Of a stretch of DNA of 64,000 nt, positions 1 to 9,312 are shown one piece after another. The translations under genes and the position numbers were made by a program. The stretch covers positions 104,897 through 168,896 of the forward strand of contig CAYXQJ010000005.1 in NCBI GenBank assembly GCA_964467455.1, written 5' to 3'. Below the pieces are notes generated by a model. The model did not search any database, had not been told where the DNA came from, and worked only from the letters and a program-made list of their open reading frames with translations. Position 1 is the stretch's first letter. Every line of letters begins with the position of its first letter. Source of the stretch: OLB6 sp964467455. Its GTDB lineage: Bacteria; Bacteroidota; Ignavibacteria; Kapaibacteriales; Kapaibacteriaceae.

Positions 1-1
1 A

Positions 2-949
2 GCCATCCAGTGTTATGAGACCTCCTCCGTTGTCGGCATCAAATATGCGAGTGGCGAAACCAAGCTCAACCCACCGATGCAGACCGTCATCTCTGAAGGT
101 GACGCCCTGATCGTCATGTCGGAAGATGACGACACGACCATCGTGCGTGATGAGCGGACCACTCCGCCCCCTACCATTCAGAGAGAGAAGATCGTCCACC
201 GGACTCATCGTGTGCCGTCGCCCGAGTCGATCTTGATGTTGGGATGGGGCGACCGTGCACGCTACATCCTGCGCGAACTGGATGCCTACGTGCAGCAGGG
301 CACGAACATTGTTGTGGTGGATGAGCGCGATGTAAGCGATCAGGTGTTCGCCGTACAGGCAAAGGTCTCGAACATCACGGTACAGTTTCATCGTGGTAGT
401 CCGGTCGCACGCGAGACGCTCGAGGCACTCAACGTGCGCACGTACAATAGCGTCATGGTCCTCGCCGATACAACGCGCGATGTGCAGGAGGCCGATGCCC
501 GTACACTGATGACGCTGATCCATCTGCGCGACATCGTCAGTGTTGGAACTGATCACGAAGCACCCGTCAATATTGTCACTGAGATGCTGGACGAACGCAA
601 TCGCGCACTTGCCGCCACTGACGGTATCAATGACTTCATCATCAGCAATACCATTGTATCGTTGTTGCTGACGCAGATCGCAGAAAATCGCGATCTCTAT
701 GCCGTTTTCCGAGACCTGTTCGATGCAGCGGGAAGCGAGCTGTACCTCAAGCCCATCGAAGACTACGTTCAGATCAATACCGAGCTGACCTTTGCGACGG
801 TCGTTCAAGCCGCGATCCAGCACGGCGAGATCGCACTTGGGACGAAGTCCATGGTTGGTGGTGAGTGGTCTGTGCAGTTGAATATTCCGAAGAGCACAAC
901 GGTGCGATTTAGTGCGGGAGATATGGTTGTTGTTGTTGCGGAATCATAA
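2..949 (+). CDS. CASTOR/POLLUX-like ion channel, C-terminal RCK part (5' partial)
   Basis: The reading frame is open from the window edge, so the N-terminal membrane part lies outside. What remains is a regulatory-domain pair. The first visible residues are the end of a TrkA-C-like fold ending in SEGDALIVMSEDDD. A Rossmann/RCK-like unit follows, with the motif ILMLGWGDRARYILRELDAY, an acidic strand end (VVVDERD) and a second strand region (NSVMVLADTTRD). This arrangement, with the GW-x-x-RA motif, is typical of CASTOR/POLLUX-related channel proteins, which gate K+ or Ca2+ flux across the cytoplasmic membrane. The last codons (GAA TCA TAA) run straight into the repeat that also holds the next gene's start. 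Family assignment is by motif recognition; the ion is unknown. Confidence 0.7.
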   Translation, partial: AIQCYETSSVVGIKYASGETKLNPPMQTVISEGDALIVMSEDDDTTIVRDERTTPPPTIQREKIVHRTHRVPSPESILMLGWGDRARYILRELDAYVQQGTNIVVVDERDVSDQVFAVQAKVSNITVQFHRGSPVARETLEALNVRTYNSVMVLADTTRDVQEADARTLMTLIHLRDIVSVGTDHEAPVNIVTEMLDERNRALAATDGINDFIISNTIVSLLLTQIAENRDLYAVFRDLFDAAGSELYLKPIEDYVQINTELTFATVVQAAIQHGEIALGTKSMVGGEWSVQLNIPKSTTVRFSAGDMVVVVAES

Positions 950-1000
950 TTCATGATGCATAATGCACAATTCAAGATGCATGATGCATAGTGCATTATG
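946..1000. repeat. Degenerate ATGCATAATGCA/AATTCA repeat between two genes
   Basis: Repeated ATGCATAATGCAC, AATTCA and ATGATGCATAGTGCA words fill the space from the stop codon of the channel gene to the first codons of the next gene. The stop codon TAA and at least three candidate start ATGs of the following gene lie inside the repeat. Confidence 0.6.
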
Positions 1001-2315
1001 GTTAGCAGTTGGTTTTGTGCTAGTGACAACGGTTGTTACAGCACAAGACTCGCACTATTGGACCAATCAGTATGGCACGAAGTCGTGGTTGCTGGGTGGT
1101 GCAGTTGTAGGTGCAGCGTCTGATCTTGCATCGACGTACTACAACCCGGCGTCGGTGGCCATGATGCCCGATACAAGTTCCTTGCTCACGGCCATCACGT
1201 TGAACTGGAATCGTACGAAGCTGCAGCCGAAGGATGTCGACTTCATGCTGCGTTCCAGCGGTACATCACCACTGCCAACCCTGGTGTCTATCAACTTGCC
1301 GTTGAGTCTACTCGGATCACGCTCGCTGCAGTTCTCTTACCTACAGCGTTCACACGACCGGAGCGATCTGTTTGGAACCGGCGCATCCGCGCCAGGCACT
1401 GATGGTCAATATGTTGCCTCCGGACAAGTGAATCGTCAACTGTATGACTCGTGGTTTGGGATCACCTGGTCTAAACAACTCAGTAGCAACCACGCACTTG
1501 GAGTGACGGCCTACGTTTCGGGTGTTTCTTCGGAGTATTCGGCCGTGATCTCTACCACCGTCGCATCACCGGACACCACAGCGTCCGCATCGTATGCAGA
1601 ACGCATCGCCTACGACAACATCCGTCTTCTCGGCAAGATCGGATACTACTACGATGGTCGCCCCCTAAGTCTTGGTATCGTTGTCACAACACCCAGCGTT
1701 AAACTCTTCAACACGTATGGTAACTCGACGATCTCCGGTGCGACCACGGTCAATGGGTCGGTGACAGATCTGTTTCAGGATGCACAGTCAGGTCTTTCAT
1801 CCACGTATCAAACACCAGTGTCAGTGGCGGTAGGGGGCACATGGTATACGGACAAGACATCGTATTATCTCACGATCGAGTGGTTCGACGGACTGGATCC
1901 GTATCGTCCGCTTACGCCGTCGTCCTTCACGACAACGATCCCCGGAACCACGGTCGAGACCTACGGTTCTACCATCGAGCGATATGGCATCGTCAACATC
2001 GCGATCGGCATCAAGCATCAAGTTGCAGAACATACCTTTCTCTACGGATCGATCATTCGCGACGGCTCTTCTGTGAATTCAACTGACCAGTCCAGTGACG
2101 TCATCGTCAACTACGACCTCTATCACGGGACATTAGGATGGCAGTTCATGATCGATCAGACCACGATCACCTTGGGCGGCATCATTGGTGGCGGGTGGGT
2201 CAACGATGCACCGCCAACAGAGTTCGAACGCTTTGAAGGTTTGCCCGGTGGTATTTCGGTAGATCGTTCTTTATTGCGCATTGGATTTCTTCTCGGAGTC
2301 GACGCCAGATTCTGA
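963..2315 (+). CDS. FadL/OmpP1-like outer membrane protein
   Basis: This is a protein of about 450 residues with an N-terminal signal peptide (hydrophobic LWLAVGFVLVTTVVTAQ, cleavage expected after TAQ). The mature start carries the GA-x-A-x-x-DL-x-S-x-x-YNPAS pattern (residues about 45-65) seen in the N-terminal plug region of FadL/OmpP1-type channels. The rest is an alternating polar/aromatic pattern expected for a beta barrel, ending in a short aromatic C-terminus (DARF). Such proteins carry hydrophobic substrates across the outer membrane, but the substrate here cannot be read. The start is uncertain: ATGs at 963, 981 and 984 are all inside a repeat and none has a clear Shine-Dalgarno sequence. 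The 984 start would give the most conventional signal peptide. Confidence 0.65.
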   Translation: MHNSRCMMHSALWLAVGFVLVTTVVTAQDSHYWTNQYGTKSWLLGGAVVGAASDLASTYYNPASVAMMPDTSSLLTAITLNWNRTKLQPKDVDFMLRSSGTSPLPTLVSINLPLSLLGSRSLQFSYLQRSHDRSDLFGTGASAPGTDGQYVASGQVNRQLYDSWFGITWSKQLSSNHALGVTAYVSGVSSEYSAVISTTVASPDTTASASYAERIAYDNIRLLGKIGYYYDGRPLSLGIVVTTPSVKLFNTYGNSTISGATTVNGSVTDLFQDAQSGLSSTYQTPVSVAVGGTWYTDKTSYYLTIEWFDGLDPYRPLTPSSFTTTIPGTTVETYGSTIERYGIVNIAIGIKHQVAEHTFLYGSIIRDGSSVNSTDQSSDVIVNYDLYHGTLGWQFMIDQTTITLGGIIGGGWVNDAPPTEFERFEGLPGGISVDRSLLRIGFLLGVDARF

Positions 2316-2377
2316 CCAATGTCATTGTAGGGGGCGTTTTGTGGGTATAGGTTGTGTACAACAACCGGAGACACACC

Positions 2378-5300
2378 ATGAAACATCGCATCTCGATTCT
2401 CGCGCTTCTTACGTTCGCTCTTACTATTACTGCTCACGCAGGAACGATAAACTCAGTTCCCGGAGGTGGTGACTGGACAAATCCGGCTACGTGGGTTGGC
2501 GGTGTGGTACCCGGCGCGAACGATGACGTGATCATCAATGGCACGGTTGCCGCCACAACAACCACCGTCCGTTCGGTTACCGTTAGTGCGGGTGCAACTC
2601 TAACCGGTATGGGAGGTCCGCAATGGCTTACCGTCACCGGCACGTTCACCAACAACGGTACAATGGTCCTTAACTCAGGGAACTGGGGATTTTCGGTGTA
2701 CTCTCGAAGTACGGTCGTGAACAACGGTATCTGGAGAATCAGCAGTCTTGAGTTCAAGGACAACACGACATTCAACATCGGAGGTACGGGGTGGTTTGAA
2801 GGTGATGCCATCTTGAAGGCTGACAGCAACGCATTGCTAAAGGCTACATCCGACCTACAACTACGATGTCGGATGGATCTTACGGGCCAGAACTGGTCGT
2901 GGACCAAGTTGGATATGCAGCAACATGCCTTGATCTTGGATGGCACCACCGGCGTCTATCGTGCAGGTTCTCTCACCGGTGCTATCGTGAACAATGTGCG
3001 TGATGTGATCGTCCGCAACAACGGATATCTCGAGAACGCATCGATGTTTGGTGATATCGTCCTTCGTGACTCGGTTGCCCTCTCACCGAACGTCCACCTT
3101 TACGGTACGATCACCAACGAGGGGTATCTCACGATCACCGGTGGACCGAAACATGTCTACATCCATGGACCGTTCACGAACAACGGCTCGATCATTCCGC
3201 ATAAGGATAACTGGGCATTCACGCTCGAAATGGATGCCGACTTCCACAACAACGGCGTCTGGAATCCATCGCGTACACTGGTTGTTGCAAACAAAGACGT
3301 CACCTTCTCACATTCGGCCGGTCATCCCTTCGAGGGTGATGCGATCGACATCGTCGATACTGTTGGCGTTCTGATCGCCGGCTCCGACATCGAAATGCGT
3401 GGTGCCCTAGTGTGTACTGCCCCAGATTGGAAGTGGTGGTACGTTGACATGCGCAATCACAAACTCACGTTGGATGGTCGCCGCGGCTCCTACTTGGCCG
3501 GCGTCACTGACCGCCTCGTGATCCAGAACACGCATGATGTTGTGCTTCGGAAGAATGCACTCTTGCAGAACGTGACACTCTATGGCGATGTTCACTTCTA
3601 CGATTCCGTCGTCATTGGCGCTAACACGTCCGTTGTTGGAAGTCTCGTCAATCACGGCACGTTGAGGGGAGGGGGCGGACCTAACTACCTCAAAATGTAT
3701 GGTTCGTTCCGCAACGAGGGCTACGTCTCTTGGCATCCCGATCGATGGCACTTCGAGGTGCAGATGCACGGCGATCTCACCGAAGCCGGATCGTCTGAAA
3801 ATGTATTCTACAACATGATCACGGACGACATGGTGCGTCGCATCACCGGTCCTGTACTGTCGCGCATCGCCGTGAACTATAATATCAGCGAGAAGAAGGG
3901 TGGAAGTGTTGACGTGGTCGGAGAGTTGACGACGCATACAGATCTGCAAGTCATGCCCGGCTCCACAATGAAGATCACGTCTGGCGGCGTCCTCAGATCG
4001 AACGCCAACATCTTCATCGAATATCCGGGAAAACTGTTGATCGAAGGGACTCTTGTTCAAAAGCGCAAGATCAACAATGCTGCGGCTGACCTAAATCTCA
4101 CCACGGCGTTCTTCCGCATACCTGCCACATCCGGGATCGATTCTCTCATCATTACGTGCCGCTCAAATCAGGCGCCGGCGTCCTTCGCGAATGCGGTCAA
4201 GCGCTGGTGGACGCTCACGTCCATCCCTGAAACACCGGCGGCAACTGCGACGCTTGCGCGACTTTATCTGGGCGATGCTCCGATGAACGGCAACGTCTTC
4301 AATACACTACAGGTATACCATTCGGCTGACAGTGGACAAACATGGCGTCAGATCACGACCGACATCAGCATCCGTCGCGACACCATCGGTATGTATATCG
4401 AGATCACCGATGCGCCGCTCGCCGGCAGCTTCGTGTTGTCTTCGAAGCCGGATCCGTATTCCGTGCAGCCCGGCATCCTCGTCAACATCGTCGGCAGTGA
4501 TGCCATCAGGATCGGCGCTCCGAACCGGTTGACGTTCGTTGCGACAAATGTGGGTCCGGCGGTCACGCGATCCACGCTGCTGCCGATCTATCTTGGTTCG
4601 CAGCTTCATATCCTTGGCGCCGATGTTGTGTTGTCAGGGGGTGGACGTCGCACCCTCAGCAAGGCCGATGTTGCAAGCGGCACGGATGACAGTACGACCA
4701 TGTTCCTGCTCGCCCCCTTAGAACCGGGGGAACAGGCGATCATTGACCTGATCATCACGGCCGATGCCAAACCCAATGGATTCAAAAATGGCGACAATGT
4801 CCAGATCGAGCCGGTGACGATGATCGTTGGCGGCACCATTATCTGCTGGGTCGGCGGAAAGGTTGTTGGATGGGTAGCTGGCAAGGCGATCGACTATGTA
4901 GGTGATAAGGCCGCCGAAAGCGTGCAACTGTCCGATGCTGAGCGAAAGAAATATGCGCAGGCACTTGGTGTCACTGAAGAGCAGGTACGAATCAAAAAGA
5001 CTGAGCGTGGTTGGGTCGTATGGGGTGCAAAGGAACTGGGTTCCGAGGCATCACAGCAGATGACCAAGGTTGGACTGCCGATCGAGATCGGCGGAGCAGT
5101 GGCTGAGAACATCCACAAGAAGGTCGCCCCTTCCCTCAGACAACGGATGTTTAACTGGTTCTACAAAGAAACAGGACTGATCAAGCCCGATCAACCCGTC
5201 GAGAATGGTCAGAAGTATGTGCCGCAGGTGAGCGGTATCGCTCGCAAGCAAGGTCGTGCCGTGACGTCGCGAGATCCGAATGAGAAGGTCGGCATTGCCG

Positions 5301-6226
5301 GTATCGGCACAAATGGTTTCTTGGGTTCCGTCTGTCCGATGATCTATCAGGTCAAGTTCGAGAACGTCAAGACAGCCGAAGCCGCTGCATACAAGATCGT
5401 CGTTGTCGACACGCTCGATGCCTCTGTCTTTGATCTCAGCACCATTCGGATGCTTCGCACAAGTCATCCGGGTGCTACGTTCACCACATCGAACAACGTC
5501 TTGCGTTGGGAGTGGATCGGAATCGATCTCCCGCCGAACGTCAACCCGCCTGAAGGCGAGGGCTACGTGGAATTCGAAGTCCGCCTGAAGAGTGGGCTTG
5601 CCTCGGGCACGCAGATCAAGAATGCCGCAACGATCACCTTTGACCTGAATGATCCGATCCGTACGAATACGTGGATCAATACGCTCGACTTCACGCCACC
5701 GACAACGCGACAATTGCGTGTTGCCTTATATTCCAGCGATAGTGTCTCCTGTGCGTTCACTGCCGACGACGGCAGTGGTTCCGGCGCAGAAGTGACATCG
5801 ATCTACATGGCGCAGGGATCCGGCACGTTCGCACTCGGTGATGTCCTTCCGTACACCGGCGCGCCGATGCGCATTGGTATTCCGTCCGGTATCTGGCAGG
5901 ACATGCGGTTCTATGCACTCTCTACGGATGCCGTCGGCAACATTGAGACGACTCCGCAAGAGATCGTAGGTATCACGACAAGCGTTGACGAAGAACAACT
6001 TGAAGTTGATGGTATCATCGCGTCTCCGCATCCCGTGCGTGATGTGCTCACCATACGTCGTCCTGATGGTTTGCCGATCGGCGCCTATCGCGTCTATAGC
6101 ATGACGGGTGCACTGATCGCAGGTGGGACGGGTGACATCAACGTAGAGATCCCCCTCCGCGGACATGCCACCGGCATCTATCTGCTCATCACCAGCGATC
6201 GTACGCTGACGTTCGTGAAGGAATGA
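2378..6226 (+). CDS. Very large secreted T9SS-substrate protein with beta-helix-like repeats
   Basis: Start chosen at ATG 2378 (MKHRISILALLTFALTITAHA, a clean signal peptide) with GGAG 9 bases upstream; an in-frame ATG at 2354 has no ribosome site. The mature N-terminus (GGDWTNPATWVGGVVPGAND) resembles the opening of G8-like surface domains. Residues about 40-560 are built of recurring N-G-x-ILVF strands suggesting a right-handed beta-helix. Residues about 815-900 hold a glycine/hydrophobic stretch followed by a charged segment. Near residue 960 the motif SRDPNEKVG opens a module found in large exported proteins, followed by Ig-like strands. The last 75 residues (ASPHPVRDVLTIR... YRVYSMTGALI) fit a type A T9SS sorting domain, so the protein is expected at the cell surface. 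No enzyme motif was recognised. Confidence 0.75.
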   Translation: MKHRISILALLTFALTITAHAGTINSVPGGGDWTNPATWVGGVVPGANDDVIINGTVAATTTTVRSVTVSAGATLTGMGGPQWLTVTGTFTNNGTMVLNSGNWGFSVYSRSTVVNNGIWRISSLEFKDNTTFNIGGTGWFEGDAILKADSNALLKATSDLQLRCRMDLTGQNWSWTKLDMQQHALILDGTTGVYRAGSLTGAIVNNVRDVIVRNNGYLENASMFGDIVLRDSVALSPNVHLYGTITNEGYLTITGGPKHVYIHGPFTNNGSIIPHKDNWAFTLEMDADFHNNGVWNPSRTLVVANKDVTFSHSAGHPFEGDAIDIVDTVGVLIAGSDIEMRGALVCTAPDWKWWYVDMRNHKLTLDGRRGSYLAGVTDRLVIQNTHDVVLRKNALLQNVTLYGDVHFYDSVVIGANTSVVGSLVNHGTLRGGGGPNYLKMYGSFRNEGYVSWHPDRWHFEVQMHGDLTEAGSSENVFYNMITDDMVRRITGPVLSRIAVNYNISEKKGGSVDVVGELTTHTDLQVMPGSTMKITSGGVLRSNANIFIEYPGKLLIEGTLVQKRKINNAAADLNLTTAFFRIPATSGIDSLIITCRSNQAPASFANAVKRWWTLTSIPETPAATATLARLYLGDAPMNGNVFNTLQVYHSADSGQTWRQITTDISIRRDTIGMYIEITDAPLAGSFVLSSKPDPYSVQPGILVNIVGSDAIRIGAPNRLTFVATNVGPAVTRSTLLPIYLGSQLHILGADVVLSGGGRRTLSKADVASGTDDSTTMFLLAPLEPGEQAIIDLIITADAKPNGFKNGDNVQIEPVTMIVGGTIICWVGGKVVGWVAGKAIDYVGDKAAESVQLSDAERKKYAQALGVTEEQVRIKKTERGWVVWGAKELGSEASQQMTKVGLPIEIGGAVAENIHKKVAPSLRQRMFNWFYKETGLIKPDQPVENGQKYVPQVSGIARKQGRAVTSRDPNEKVGIAGIGTNGFLGSVCPMIYQVKFENVKTAEAAAYKIVVVDTLDASVFDLSTIRMLRTSHPGATFTTSNNVLRWEWIGIDLPPNVNPPEGEGYVEFEVRLKSGLASGTQIKNAATITFDLNDPIRTNTWINTLDFTPPTTRQLRVALYSSDSVSCAFTADDGSGSGAEVTSIYMAQGSGTFALGDVLPYTGAPMRIGIPSGIWQDMRFYALSTDAVGNIETTPQEIVGITTSVDEEQLEVDGIIASPHPVRDVLTIRRPDGLPIGAYRVYSMTGALIAGGTGDINVEIPLRGHATGIYLLITSDRTLTFVKE

Positions 6227-6354
6227 ACTACTACTGACGCCGACTGCAGCAAAAACGCTCCCGTTGTTTGCCATGACCGGAGAGCGTGCCTTCTACAACG
6301 GACGATCGACTTCGGGTGTGTATGCCGTTGGTGCTGGAGCGGATCGAAGGTGCG
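6227..6354. other. Convergent intergenic spacer
   Basis: This spacer separates the T9SS protein from the convergent hipH-like gene. An imperfect stem (CGCTCCCG ... CGGAGAGCG, about 6258-6286) could act as a weak bidirectional terminator, but no T-run follows it. Nothing else was recognised. Confidence 0.3.
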
Positions 6355-7623
6355 TTATCGTGCGATGATCTGATGTCCTTGCTGCCAATACTCTTGCACA
6401 TACGGACGTAGCTGCCTGATGATCGCTTCATCAACATCTGTTGTTGCGAACACCTCTGGTAGCGACCGGTCAACAATTGCCCCCTGTTCTGTTGGACGCA
6501 GATACATTGGCACCATATCATAGCAGGGGGCAAGTGTAACGTCACCATTGGCGTCTCGGTAAAACGACACATTGCCACGGTGCATGTCGTTGTTGCCGAT
6601 CAAACGTCCAAACCAATAACGAACACGCAGACTGAGGGCATCTTCAGACGACAATACTCCGCGCTCTTCAAGGAGCAGTGCAACACGATCCCACGTCACC
6701 GTTGGACCAATGCCCAACACACCATCGTCAAGCGACTCAAGAGAGACCGTACCTATTCGCCCTGTTGGTGTTCGATCAAAACGAAGCACTTCCAAATAAG
6801 CGATCGATCCGATCTCGTGATACCGCGTTTCGGCTGCCGTGATCCCGATCCGACGCAGCATTTCGCTTGCTAGATGTTCCAGGTGTAGAAGATCTGCCCA
6901 TCGTCTTCCACTCGGTGTTGATGTATCATCACTGAACTTGATGATCACATCACGACGTCGCCCATCTCGGTCACGTACGATCGCGGTGAATTTTGGCTGC
7001 TCGCCCCCTGCACTCGATCCAACGGGCTGTTGTTGACGTAACAGTGTGATCTGCTGCGCGACGTGTTGTTGAAGTGCTACTTCATCAACGATGTTGTCGG
7101 CGTCGTGCACGATCCGCAACGCCTGTTCAGCCATTTCACTTCCAACGACAAGGTCTCCGATCTCGTCAGCTCCGTAGCGCGTGAGATACTGAAGGACATT
7201 CTCTCCACTCCAATACCGCGGATCGGGATCGAGGGCATGTTCTGTGCTAAGCCGTCGGGCGATCAGGCGTCCGAGAAACCCTTGGGGTCGCATGTCGTTC
7301 AGGAACCACGGCAGATCGGGATGAATCTCTTCATTGTAGATCCAACATCCGTGTGCCACCGTCACGTCGCCGACTTTTCGGCAGACACCGAGTTCATCGA
7401 TCCGATACACCGGTTGTGTCGAGGGAAGGGGGCCAATGTTCTTCCGCAACGCATATCGGGTGCTTCTAGCCCTTCCAATGCGTATCACGTCGGGCCCCAG
7501 TGCTGCTAGTGCTCTCGAGATCGTGGGTTGTGAAACACCAAGAGCCCTTGCCAGCTCTGCAGCAGAAGCTGGGCCAACACTACGAAGGTAGCGGAGGAGC
7601 TGGTCGTTGAGCGGACGCGGCAT
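6355..7623 (-). CDS. yjjJ: HipH/YjjJ-type protein: N-terminal winged HTH fused to a HipA kinase domain
   Basis: Start set at MPRPLNDQLLRYLRS (ATG 7623); ten more in-frame codons upstream lack a ribosome site. Residues 1-70 form a winged helix (AAELARALGVSQPTISRALA then IGRARSTRYAL), and this N-terminal arrangement matches YjjJ/HipH, the single-chain HipA relatives. The kinase part shows the GGEQPKF loop, the nucleotide-binding lysine strand (VIIKFS), the catalytic GNNDMHRGN loop and the metal-binding PCYDMVP segment, so the active-site residues look intact. No separate hipB-like antitoxin gene adjoins it, which fits a fused DNA-binding domain. Three TGAATAGAT sites lie over and upstream of the start codon. 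In HipA families the kinase phosphorylates tRNA synthetases or other targets; the target here is unknown. Confidence 0.8.
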   Translation of the reverse strand: MPRPLNDQLLRYLRSVGPASAAELARALGVSQPTISRALAALGPDVIRIGRARSTRYALRKNIGPLPSTQPVYRIDELGVCRKVGDVTVAHGCWIYNEEIHPDLPWFLNDMRPQGFLGRLIARRLSTEHALDPDPRYWSGENVLQYLTRYGADEIGDLVVGSEMAEQALRIVHDADNIVDEVALQQHVAQQITLLRQQQPVGSSAGGEQPKFTAIVRDRDGRRRDVIIKFSDDTSTPSGRRWADLLHLEHLASEMLRRIGITAAETRYHEIGSIAYLEVLRFDRTPTGRIGTVSLESLDDGVLGIGPTVTWDRVALLLEERGVLSSEDALSLRVRYWFGRLIGNNDMHRGNVSFYRDANGDVTLAPCYDMVPMYLRPTEQGAIVDRSLPEVFATTDVDEAIIRQLRPYVQEYWQQGHQIIAR

Positions 7624-7714
7624 GAATAGATACTGAATAGATTGTGAATACACACAACTATTTCAAATATAATGAGTTAGCCGAGAATATGTTCTTCCAT
7701 GTGAATAGATACTG
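7622..7714 (-). promoter_or_regulatory. Repeated operator-like sites at the hipH start
   Basis: The 13-mer TGAATAGATACTG occurs exactly twice, at 7623-7635 (overlapping the start codon) and 7702-7714. A third TGAATAGAT half-copy at 7634 leads into TGTGAATA. The sequence between is AT-rich (TTATATTTGAAATAG on the coding strand), fitting a promoter. The fused winged helix is the obvious candidate for binding these sites. Confidence 0.5.
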
Positions 7715-7727
7715 TTGAGACGATCTT

Positions 7728-8426
7728 CTACAGCTTCTTCCCCGTCCACGGGCAGTACTTCCAGCTGATGTGGGCCGGCTTGCCGTTCGGACACTTCCGG
7801 GGCACGTAGAGCGCGTTCAGCGGTGTATCAATTGCCGAAGCCCAAGGCCGGTCGAGTCGGTCCTTGAAATTGATCGTCAACGCTCCTACCGCATACGGAT
7901 CGGCGATACGTGATCCGCTTTCCGAGAGGTCTTTCAACACGATAAAGTGAAAGTGTTCGCCCATGGCACCCATCGCCGCCTTCAACATCGGCTGCATCAT
8001 GCCGAGGATCATCTGTACCTCCGTTGGCGGTTCCGATACGATCTTCAAGGCACGCGACTTTCCGCCGGCGTCAACGAAGGCCACCGTGAGATGAGCCAAC
8101 ACTTCGTCTTCGGAGTAGTAGTTGAACACGCCGAGACCCGAGATGTTGGCAGCCACAACGGCCACGATGGTATACCCTTCGAAGGCACTCACGATCTCAT
8201 TGGCTGCTTCGGTATCATCTGCCGTCGACGCAGCCCAGAATTCGTTGGGGATCCACCAGTTCAGGTTGAAGAAGTCGCTGCCCGTATTCGGCGGCGTCAC
8301 CTGCAACTCATCCGTCAAATCATCGGTGTTCACTTCGATCATGGGCTTACGTTGGATCTGCGACCATGCCGAAGACGAAATGCATAATGCAAGACAAAAG
8401 ACAGCAAGCGTTGTTCTCATGGTCAT
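7728..8426 (-). CDS. Secreted protein of unknown function
   Basis: 232 residues with a signal peptide (MRTTLAVFCLALCISSSAWSQ), so periplasmic or surface-exposed. The mature protein has a compact alpha/beta look with two small motifs: WWIPNEFWAAS near residue 60 and a C-terminal cysteine pair (RKCPNGKP ... KYCPWTGKKL) that resembles half of a zinc knuckle. I do not recognise the family. Its ATG overlaps the stop codon of the upstream ROK kinase gene by four bases (ATGA), so the two are translated from one message. An alternative start two codons downstream (MRTTL) gives a more typical signal peptide. Confidence 0.6.
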   Translation of the reverse strand: MTMRTTLAVFCLALCISSSAWSQIQRKPMIEVNTDDLTDELQVTPPNTGSDFFNLNWWIPNEFWAASTADDTEAANEIVSAFEGYTIVAVVAANISGLGVFNYYSEDEVLAHLTVAFVDAGGKSRALKIVSEPPTEVQMILGMMQPMLKAAMGAMGEHFHFIVLKDLSESGSRIADPYAVGALTINFKDRLDRPWASAIDTPLNALYVPRKCPNGKPAHISWKYCPWTGKKL

Positions 8427-9280
8427 CCCTCGTGTGTTAGTAGTGCGGCCCCGATCAGGCCGGCATCGCTGAGAAACTTCGCCGGCAGGAGTTGAAAGTT
8501 ACGGGCGATCGTTGGGATCGCATGGTCGTGAATACTTTTTCTTGCGGCATCCAGGATCATGGCTGACCGTGAGATCCCACCGCCGACGATCACGGTACGC
8601 AGACCCAAGACAGCCATGGCCGAGCACAGTCCAATGCCAAGCAACTGGCCCGTCTCTGTCAGCACATCGATCGCCCGTTGTTCACCGTCCTGTGCCCGCA
8701 GATCGATATCGCCGACATCAACGGTATCATCAGCACCATAACGTTCCAGAATGCCGACGCGTCCGATCACCTTTTCTAAGACCGTTCCCGGATGAAGATG
8801 CACATGTCCAACTTCACCGGCATCGCCGTGCGGTCCGGTGTAGAGCTTCCCATCGATCACCACACCGCCCCCTACTCCTGTTCCGAGGGTAATGTAGAGG
8901 AAGTTCTTGTGGCGTTGTCCGGCACCGGCGCGCAGTTCGGCGATCGCACCGGCGTTGGCATCATTCTCCACCACGACGCGAATGCCGAGGGCATCCGAGA
9001 CGATCTGTTGCAACGGTACATCGTCCCATCCCGGTAGGTTAGGGGGCGATTGCACGTGTTTGGAGAGGGGGTCGACGACGCCGGGGACGCCGATGCCAAT
9101 TGCAAGGGTGGAAGGGTGCAAGGATGCAAGGTGCCGTGCAACGTTGAGGATGCGGGCGAGCAGGGCTTCGCGGCCCTCGTGGGCGAGGGTAGGCGTTTGG
9201 TGTTTCTCGATGATGGTACCGTCGGCCGCTACGAAGCCATACTTGATGAAGGTGCCGCCGATGTCGATGCCGCAGTACAT
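8423..9280 (-). CDS. ROK-family sugar kinase (glucokinase-like)
   Basis: Start set at MYCGIDIGGTFIKYGF, since the 23 codons before it are not conserved-looking and precede the ATP-binding phosphate-1 motif (DIGGT). Further hallmarks are GIGVPGVVD, the catalytic ENDANA motif (aspartate as base), and the phosphate-2 loop LGTGVGGGVVIDG followed by GEVGH and an adenosine motif (VIVGGGIS). ROK kinases phosphorylate hexoses or amino sugars in the cytoplasm. Unlike most of the family, the stretch after GEVGH lacks the CxCGxxGC zinc-binding cysteines and continues as VHLHPG, so this is a zinc-free variant. It is divergent from the cyclase gene with only 32 bases between starts and is coupled to the downstream secreted protein. 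Exact sugar unknown. Confidence 0.85.
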   Translation of the reverse strand: MYCGIDIGGTFIKYGFVAADGTIIEKHQTPTLAHEGREALLARILNVARHLASLHPSTLAIGIGVPGVVDPLSKHVQSPPNLPGWDDVPLQQIVSDALGIRVVVENDANAGAIAELRAGAGQRHKNFLYITLGTGVGGGVVIDGKLYTGPHGDAGEVGHVHLHPGTVLEKVIGRVGILERYGADDTVDVGDIDLRAQDGEQRAIDVLTETGQLLGIGLCSAMAVLGLRTVIVGGGISRSAMILDAARKSIHDHAIPTIARNFQLLPAKFLSDAGLIGAALLTHEG

Positions 9281-9312
9281 AGAAGAGGGGAAAATACGCG
9301 TAGTTTGTATTC

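Noticed and set aside
3407..5713. Long antisense ORFs opposite the large T9SS gene
   Set aside because: The sense gene is clearly coding with signal peptide and sorting domain; the antisense frames show no domain or start signal.
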